From Mercenaria mercenaria (taxonomy: Eukaryota; Mollusca; Bivalvia; Venerida; Veneridae), in the NCBI RefSeq assembly GCF_021730395.1, contig NC_069362.1, positions 67,783,501-67,847,500 on the forward strand: a DNA stretch of 64,000 nt. Reading direction: 5' to 3'. This document shows, in pieces, positions 56,829-64,000 of the stretch; the stretch's first letter is position 1, and every line of letters begins with the position of its first letter. The position numbers were made by a program, and so were the translations under genes. The notes under the pieces were generated by a model. That model did not search any database, was not told the origin of the DNA, and saw only the letters and a program-made list of their open reading frames with translations.

Positions 56829-58955
56829 ATATGTATTGGTGACTGGAATAAACATGAAGCAGACGTAATATCTGATGGAACTGGAAACAAGCCGAGGTAA
56901 CAGTTGTTTGGCAAGAAACAAGTTGACATAGTGCATGATAGGACAGGAAATGGGTGGATATAACAAATTACAAGGTAGAAAAAAGGGACATAACAAATGA
57001 TAGGGTAGGAAACAGTTGAACAGACAGGAAGCAAACAGAGATTACACATGATAAAACCACCCACTATGTCGCAACACGCGAAAGGACAGGAAATGATAGA
57101 AATAACATGAAATATGCAAACGCAACATATAACTGGCATAAAACATGGTGATGTTTATGAAACGAGCATATGTAACATAGGACAGGACATGAAAATAGCA
57201 GACGTTGACAGAATAGGAAAGAAAACCAGCATACCCAACACAGGGTAAGATAGATGAGCAGAATAAATGCGTGATAGGACAGGATAAAAGCACACGTGAT
57301 ACAGAATAGCACTGAAACAAGTTTATATATCTAAGGATAGCACAGGAAGCAGACATAACACATGATAGGACAGAAAACATGCAGACAGTAAGGACAGAAC
57401 ACAAACAGACATAACACATAGGACAGAAAACAAGTTGACATAACACATAGGACAGAACACAAGCAGACATAACACAGGACAGAAAACAAGTTGACATAAC
57501 ACTTAGGACAGAACACAAGCTGACATAACACATGGGACAGAAAACAAGCAGGCATAAAAGACAAAACAAGCAGACATAAAGGACAGAAAACAAACAGACA
57601 TAACACATAGGACAGAACACAAGCAGACATAAGTCATAAGACTGAAAACAAGCTGACATAACACATGGGACAGAAAACAAGCAGACATAACACTTAGGAC
57701 AGAACACAAGCTGACATAACACATGGGACAGAAAACAAGCAGGCATAAAAGACAAAACAAGCAGACATAAAGGACAGAAAACAAACAGACATAACACATA
57801 GGACAGAACACAAGCAGACATAAGTCATAAGACTGAAAACAAGCTGACATAACACATGGGACAGAAAACAAGCAGACATAAAAGTCAAAACAAGCAGACA
57901 GAAAAGGAAAACAGACATAACACATAGGACAGAAAACAAGCTGACATAACACTTAAGACAGAAAACAAGTTGACATAACATTTAGGACAGAACAAGAGCA
58001 GACATAAGTCATAAGACTGAAAACAAGCTGACATAACACATAGGACAGAAAACAAGCAGACATAACACATAGGACAGAAAACAAGCTGACATAACACATG
58101 GGACAGAAAACAAGCAGGCATAAAAGACAAAACAAGCAGACATAAAGGACAGAAAACAAACAGACATAACACATAGGACAGAAAACAAGCTGACATAACA
58201 GATGATAAAACAGAAAGCAAATAGATGTAACACAAGATAGGACAGGAGAAAAGCAGATGAAACACATGATAGGTAGTATAAATGCAGCACAGGAGAGCAA
58301 ACAGCATGACAGGGCAGGATTAGAGCAGACATAACACAGTATAGGACAAGAATCAAACACGCGTAACACTTGATGGGACATGATAAATGCTGGCCTTGCA
58401 CAGGATGGGACAAAAACAAGCACACGTGACAGGACATGATAAATGCAGAGATACCAAGCAGACGTAACAAAGAATGAGGCAGAAAAAAGACACAACACTA
58501 AAGAACAGGAAACAATCAGCTGGTGCATATGGCAGGAAACAAGCAGCAGTAGCAAGAGAAAGCCATAAATTTTTAGTGCAGAGAACAAACAGACATACTC
58601 GATATGACAGAAAACAAGCAAACCGGACAAGACAGGAAACAAGCAGTCGTAGCAAGCCAGCGTAAGGAAACAAGCAAATATAATACTCGAATATGATAGG
58701 ACGCGAGGAGATCTAACACCGGAATGGACAGGAAGTAAACAGATATAAAACATTATAGGACATGATAAAAGCACACACAATACAGGATAGGGCAGGCAAC
58801 GAGCAAGTTATACATGATAAGATAGAAAACAAGCAAGCGCAGCACAGGCAGACTCAACAAATGATAGGACAGAAAAGAAGCAGATGTAACTCTCAATATG
58901 GTATGAAACCAGTAAACGTGACAAAACAAAATCAAAATGTAAATACGTGCGGACA
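56829..58955. repeat. Minisatellite-bearing element, left copy (29-bp unit)
   Basis: The core unit is 29 bp, ACATAACACATAGGACAG plus AAAACAAGCAG with variants, cleanest at about 57330-58215. Longer blocks recur about every 190 bp (for example at 57499 and 57689), so there is higher-order structure. The ends (AGTATATGTATTGGTG at left, GTAAATACGTGCGGACATT at right) match those of the array at 62872-63670. Because 29 is not a multiple of 3 and the unit has no stop on the minus strand, all three minus frames stay open; frames of up to 275 codons here are not taken as genes. Confidence 0.85.
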
Positions 58956-60035
58956 TTATTTAGGCATTGGAAGTAAAATACAACTTCAAGTAGGCACTAC
59001 CTATTTTAGATATATGTGTAGCTAACTGTGCCAAAGTACACAGTCTGAAGAATATTTAAAATGTCATTTTCTGAAAAAAAAAGAGTTATTTGAGCTGAAA
59101 AAATATTCTAGGTATAATATTTGGGAAAAAAATGGAGACATCTCCGCTAAAACTTTATTGTAGGCTTAGGTGACTACTAAGTATGTACGTAGTACCTCAT
59201 GCAAATCTCTAGGCATGAAAAAAAACGTGCATAATTATGGAAAAGTTCATAACTTTGAAAATTAGAATATGTAATAATTGTGGCGAACAAACTGAGTGTT
59301 GCACTACAGAGTTCTTTCTTTAATAGGGAAATAAATCGGGTCGTGTTACCATTACAGATTACAATTTCTGACGGATATTTAACTCGAGTCGGCTCAAGTT
59401 GTTTTAAGCATGTGCTTGACCATATTAATATATTTCGTTTCTTCCTGTTTTCGAGTACTAGTACATAATGGGGACATAATTATAATAGGATGTAAAGTTT
59501 AATATTCACGCTCAAGTACATCATGACATTTATATCACTAAAAACAGTGACAAGGTTTATAATTTACAACCAGAAAATCTTTCAAAATACCATACTATTC
59601 ACAACTTTTCATTAGATTTCATTGAATAATAGTTACTTTTCAGATTTTAAATAAACATCCTATAAAGAGACTTGCTAAACTAACATTTCGTAGATATCCG
59701 ATCTTGACGTTTAACCCTTACCATGCTAAATTTCTATAATGGACTGGTCCATCTTCCAATTTGGGCAGTACTGTTTATCATTTGAAGGGCTGTTTACTAA
59801 AAATTTACTGACTGAATAGCGAACAGTGCAGACCCTGATCAGACTGCACGGATGTGCAGGCTGATCTTGGTCTGCACTGATCGCAAAGGCAGAACCACTT
59901 GCCTACAGCAGGCTAAGGGTTAAACAGTAAAATGTACAAGTGAAATAGCCTTAAAAATATATTTGTATTTTCTTCCTGTTTATATGTCTTAAAACCATTT
60001 CCTAGTTCGCCTTGGACGGTAAATTGACATGAAAT
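58956..60035. other. Upstream region of the fucosyltransferase gene
   Basis: AT-rich sequence with one MITE (59710-59924). No clear core promoter motif could be named. A frame at 59280-59468 shows no recognisable domain. Confidence 0.4.
59710..59924. mobile_element. MITE with TTAACC-type ends, copy 2
   Basis: TTTAACCCTTACCATGCTAA at left, AGCAGGCTAAGGGTTAAA at right; interior GTGCAGACCCTGATCAGACT. Same family as 32882-33092. It ends 111 bp before the fucosyltransferase ATG. Confidence 0.8.
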
Positions 60036-61187
60036 ATGAACAGTATTAGGAAATACAGACTACGTAGTATTTTTATTTTTGTGTGCATATTTGTTTTTGT
60101 TTTGAAGTTTATACCTTCGTATTTTCTCAATGTCAGCGAAAAATATCAATATTTAACAGTGTTTGAAGGCAGAAGCTTTTCAAATAGATCAGTGAAAAAA
60201 ATTCTTATCTGGAATCCATTTTTGACAAAAGAAGTACGCGATGGATTTCGAACTTGTCTGGCCAAGTGTTCCTTAAATTGTGAATTAAGTGAGAATAAAA
60301 ATGACGTTTCTAGATCTGACGCAGTTTTATTTCATGCATATGATTTGTGGCCATTATATATGAACTGGATTTATACTACGCCACCGAATGTTGAATTCCC
60401 AAGCATTCGCCATCCTGACCAAGTGTGGGTAATTTTTAATAAAGAGCCGAATTGTAATATATTCTGGGACGCCACACTACTGAATGGAATGTTTAATTGG
60501 ACGGTATGGTATAGAAGGGACGCAACAATCTGGTGGCCGTATGGTATGAAACGTCCTTTAACAAAATCCGGAAAGTCTCGCGTGAAATCTCAAGATCTCG
60601 TTCATAATAATTTCCAGAATAAAACAAAAGGTATTGCTGGAATGATAAGCAACTGTATAGATCAAGCTCAAAGATACAAACTTGTGTATGGACTACAGAA
60701 GTATTTACATGTCGATATGTATGGACAATGTTACAACAATAAATGTGGAATCAGAAAAAATCCACTGGAAAGAAAATGTGATGACATGATAAGAAAATAC
60801 AAATTCTATCTTGCTTTTGAAAATTCTCATTGCAAAGATTATGTAACTGAAAAATACTGGGAAAGTTTACGTAGAGGTCAAATACCCATAGTAAACTGGA
60901 GGAATATAAGCACTGACATTGTTATACCAAACTCGTACATTAACGTTTATGACTTCAAAGATATTAAATCGATGTCCAAGTACATACATACTGTAAGAAA
61001 TAACGAAACTTTATACAACAGTTATTTTGGCTGGAAAGCAAAATATGATTATAAAGAACATTGTGTAACATGCGCGATTTGTCATGCACTAAATGACAGA
61101 ACCATTAAGGCACAGGTATACCATGACCTTGATGGGTGGGTCAGAGACGATTCTTGCCCAAAATTTAGTGTAAGTACTTTAAAATAA
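60036..61187 (+). CDS. Alpha-(1,3)-fucosyltransferase, GT10 family, single exon
   Basis: A 383-residue type II Golgi membrane enzyme that would transfer fucose from GDP-fucose to GlcNAc-containing glycans. Short cytosolic tail, then a membrane anchor at residues 11-31 (S-I-F-I-F-V-C-I-F-V-F-V). The stem and acceptor domain follow, with I-L-I-W-N-P-F (56-62), S-D-A-V-L-F-H-A (94-101) and F-N-W-T-V-W-Y-R-R-D (153-162). The C-terminal donor-binding domain has the GT10 signature K-F-Y-L-A-F-E-N-S-H-C-K-D-Y-V-T-E-K (256-273), then Y-W-E-S-L, G-Q-I-P-I-V. Six N-glycosylation sequons (N32, N50, N154, N195, N290, N323). Length is normal for the family, there is an in-frame stop six bases before the ATG, and AATAAA overlaps the stop region. 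It appears whole and intronless, and lies between two minisatellite-bearing elements. Acceptor specificity cannot be read from sequence. Confidence 0.93.
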   Translation: MNSIRKYRLRSIFIFVCIFVFVLKFIPSYFLNVSEKYQYLTVFEGRSFSNRSVKKILIWNPFLTKEVRDGFRTCLAKCSLNCELSENKNDVSRSDAVLFHAYDLWPLYMNWIYTTPPNVEFPSIRHPDQVWVIFNKEPNCNIFWDATLLNGMFNWTVWYRRDATIWWPYGMKRPLTKSGKSRVKSQDLVHNNFQNKTKGIAGMISNCIDQAQRYKLVYGLQKYLHVDMYGQCYNNKCGIRKNPLERKCDDMIRKYKFYLAFENSHCKDYVTEKYWESLRRGQIPIVNWRNISTDIVIPNSYINVYDFKDIKSMSKYIHTVRNNETLYNSYFGWKAKYDYKEHCVTCAICHALNDRTIKAQVYHDLDGWVRDDSCPKFSVSTLK

Positions 61188-62871
61188 AAAGTGTTTCTTA
61201 TACTTTTGATAGAAATTGCATTTCAATTCATTTATATTAATGAAAGGGTAAAGTAAGTATGTTAATTTCACATTGTAAAGTATCAAAGATATTCTAAACT
61301 AATGGATAAGTACAAAAATTGGTTATAGGGAAAGGAATGCCTGACAACAAGTCATTTAATATGAAAGCCATCCTTAAGCCTGTCATAACGTTAAAAGAAT
61401 TTTTAAAATCAGGCCATAATTGAAAAAGATATAGCAGTTTGAAATTTAAGATAATGGCTGATCATGGAGGCTGCCATTTAAGTGTGTTTACACACTGCTG
61501 AATTCCTTATCTAGAAATTAGTTAATTTCAAATGTTTCTTGAGTTTTAGATGTGACACATGGTAATTTCTTTGATTATAGTTGGGAAAAAAACAGAGAAA
61601 TTATTTTACTGAAATCTGTTAATAAAACCAAATCTAGAAATTTAATAAAGCCACCATTTTGTTTAATGTTGTCATGGAATCAAAATGGCCGGAATTTTCA
61701 TCATATATTGAAATGTTCATAACATTCTTATTTTCAAGCCGATTTTGAAAATTCTTTCACTTCTTTAAATAATAAGACTTAAAGGGGCGTGAGAGGTGTT
61801 GCACATTTCATTACCTCTCATGAACAGACTCAATCAAACCGAGTCTACTATTATTCTTATTGGTTGCATTCCTTGCTCCCAAAGGATCTTTTATACAGAT
61901 TTTATTAACACGTACGAACAATGTTATTACATGTTAGATGCAAATATCTTCCACTCGTGAAAACCAGATTTTACATTTTCACTCGATGCGTCTGATGCTC
62001 AGTCGGTAAAAGATATTTTGCGAAATGAGTTATCATCATCATCATCACAATTAAAGATCTAGGTCCGCATTTCAGACTTTATTTGAACCGTCTGGGGTCA
62101 TTGTTTATTGGAAAGTCAGTCAACCTATTACTTTTAACAGTATCTGAGTAATATAAGTGAGTAGAGGATAGTGTACTTTATTTTGTAGATTAAACATTGC
62201 GTTTTTGACATTTGTTTATTGAAAGGAAAATGTTTGTTAAAGAAAAAGTTTATTTAGAAGAAAAGCAAATTGGATTTTTCAAGAAAAATGTGACATTCAC
62301 ATGACTGCTTTCTGAATATTGTAAAGAACATTTTTTCTATGGTGCATTTCGGTAAAACATGAAAAATACACTTTACGCGCCTTCTTGCTGAAACTTCACT
62401 TGATTTTAACCCATTATGTAACATTCCAATCACAGTAATTGCATGCTTATGACATATCTTTTTCATTGATCTAATATTTGTGAATGAAACCAGATTACCT
62501 TGTTTTCACTACCTTTGGTCTATTGGTGTTAATATTATTAGTATTACAAATCATTAGTAATACAATCATTATTTTACGCTCACTGAAAAAAAGTATAATT
62601 TCTTACAATTAACACATTGCACAAATCTAGTGAGGACCCCATCCCCACCCACCTCCGCTACAGTTCTAATTAACTACTTGTTGGTTTGTTGGAGTTGTAT
62701 ATTGGATTGGTGAGGTGGGAGTGTGGACGTGGGGAGGTGATACTTATATGATATAGTAATGGACCTAGGTCTTTAAGTAAAAAAAAAGAAGTAAACTTAA
62801 GGTTTTACTTTCCGAATTGTATCAGTCTAAAGTCGTATAAACTTATTTTGTAGATTTTCAGTCAACTTACG
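61188..62871. other. Downstream of the fucosyltransferase; repeats only
   Basis: Includes 'ATGGCC'-type dispersed repeat sequence at about 61440-61740, the repeat at 61783-61900 and a (TCA)n run near 62031. No further gene was seen. Confidence 0.45.
61783..61900 (+). repeat. Dispersed repeat with 'CTCAATCAAACCGAG' core, copy 4
   Basis: GGGGCGTGAGAGGTGTTGCA, then CATGAACAGACTCAATC and AAACCGAGTCTAC, followed by AAAGGATCTTTTATACAG, which in reverse matches the start of the copy at 11401. Confidence 0.65.
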
Positions 62872-63670
62872 AAGTATATGCACTGGTGGCTGTACTGGAA
62901 TCTTGGAATAGACATCTAGCAGACGTGAATCATAGAACAGAAAACTAGCAGACGTTACACATGTAATAGGACATGAAATGGCAGAAAAGTACACAAAAAA
63001 GGTTCGGGATTAAAAAAACAACGAGAGAAATGGTCAGAAAACAATCAGACTTAACTCAGGGTAGGAAGGAACAATCAGATACAACACAGGATAGGACAGG
63101 AAACATGCCGAAAAACACAGGATAGGACAGGAAACCTGGCGACATAACACAGGATAGAACAGGAAACCTGGCGACAAAACACAGGAAAGGACAGGAAACC
63201 TGGCGACATAACACAGGATAGAACAGGAAACCTGGCGACAAAACACAGGATAGAACAGGAAACCTGGCGACATAACACAGGATAGGACAGGAAACCTGGC
63301 GACATAACACAGGATAGAACAGGGAACCTGGCGACAAAACACAGGATAGGACAGGAAGCCTGGCGACATAACACAGGATAGAACAAAAACAATAAGTCGC
63401 AACACATGAGATGAGAAAAAGCCATGGAGAATAACACAAGATAGGACAGGAAACAATCCGACGCAATACAGGACGGGACAGGAAACAAGCAGACATAACA
63501 CTCGATAAGGTATGAAACATAATGGCTCGAAACAAAAGGACAGGAAACAATTAAACATAACATTAGATATAGCAGGTGAGAAGCAGAAGTAACACTCAAT
63601 AGAAAAGGAAACAAATGTATATTACAACCGATAGTATAGGGAACAAGATCACATTGTAAATACGTGCAGA
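62872..63670. repeat. Minisatellite-bearing element, right copy (about 32-bp unit)
   Basis: The core at about 63085-63400 repeats ACATAACACAGGATAG plus AACAGGAAACCTGGCG, roughly 32 bp. Ends match the left copy: AGTATATGCACTGGTGGCTG at left, AGCAGAAGTAACACTCAATA and TTGTAAATACGTGCAGAACA at right. Same orientation as 56829-58955. Frames of up to 223 codons on the minus strand come from the repeat itself. Confidence 0.85.
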
Positions 63671-63928
63671 ACATCATTAATCTGTACATAGCGACATCGT
63701 ATAGTTTCGAGTATAAACGAAACTTGGCACGTAATACTGAACTCATACGTATGTTGTAAGTCTTTAAAATTTAAAATAAAAACAAGATACAATTTGATTT
63801 CAACTTGATATGCAGTGGCATTGATTTTGCTGATCGGATGAGTGCCGTTACAAAAAACAAAAAAAAACAAAACAAAAAAACGCTGATGGTGTCAATTTCA
63901 TTTAATGAATAATAAACATATATAGCTT

Positions 63929-64000
63929 TTATTTTTTGTCTTCCTCCTCTCGTTGTTGAAGAAACCTAATCATAGCTTCGTAGAATTCTTTCTCGGTATC
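63929..64000 (-). CDS. 3' end of an unidentified gene (partial)
   Basis: From the window edge the minus strand reads 23 codons with normal composition, D-T-E-K-E-F-Y-E-A-M-I-R-F-L-Q-Q-R-E-E-E, then D-K-K and a TAA stop. The rest of the gene is off the right edge, and the upstream splice site, if any, is not visible. A charged, helix-prone C-terminus is all that can be said; the family is not recognised. The frame is short, so it could be chance. Confidence 0.4.
   Translation of the reverse strand, partial: DTEKEFYEAMIRFLQQREEEDKK

Noticed and set aside
57042-58780. Minus-strand frames of 95 to 275 codons rich in Cys, Val and Leu
   Set aside because: They are translations of the 29-bp minisatellite, open in all three frames; no start context, domain or splice structure.
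56829-58955. CRISPR-like appearance of short regular repeats
   Set aside because: Units abut head to tail with no unique spacers, and the DNA is clearly eukaryotic.
63034-63746. Minus-strand frames of up to 223 codons with C-R-Q-V-S-C-P-I-L-C-type repeats
   Set aside because: Same cause: a 32-bp minisatellite unit without stops on that strand.

Overview
The window is AT-rich nuclear DNA from an animal, most likely a bivalve mollusc and perhaps a venerid-type clam. Evidence for an animal: GT-AG introns of 1 to 7 kb, an immunoglobulin-superfamily gene, a POLDIP3/SKAR-like mRNA export factor and an alpha-1,3-fucosyltransferase. The mollusc assignment is inference; it rests on the style and density of the repeats (tRNA-headed SINEs, fold-back MITEs, tandem arrays of about 150 bp inside mobile elements, GGAC microsatellites at element ends). 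No prokaryotic features, CRISPR arrays or free-standing RNA genes were seen.

Layout. 0-7.7 kb is repeat DNA: a TTAA-flanked MITE, a 2.2-kb element filled with 145-bp tandem units, and a worn LINE with RNase H. 7.7-10.6 kb holds the first three coding exons (signal peptide plus one V-type Ig domain) of a lachesin/IgLON-like gene on the minus strand; its later exons are not in view. 11-25 kb is gene-poor, with a fossil Ty3/gypsy integrase region, two LINE 3' fragments, a SINE and one tandem array. 25.6-50.9 kb is one nine-exon plus-strand gene coding for a 689-residue POLDIP3/SKAR-like protein. Its introns carry a deleted hAT transposon with readable terminal repeats, a perfect 32-bp hairpin, a pogo-like element, SINEs, MITEs and a decayed multicopy CXC-domain gene. 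54.4-56.4 kb is a second tandem-unit element whose ends match the one at 2.4-4.7 kb. 56.8-63.7 kb holds a single-exon fucosyltransferase gene between two same-orientation copies of a minisatellite-bearing element. The last 72 bp read as the 3' end of a further minus-strand gene.

The host genes have no evident shared pathway: one acts in adhesion at the cell surface, one in nuclear mRNA export, one in Golgi glycosylation. The most notable structures are the direct minisatellite elements around the fucosyltransferase, the hAT element with 15-bp terminal repeats, the perfect hairpin, and the pair of tandem-array elements that share ends but not cores. All calls come from reading the sequence; no database search was possible.
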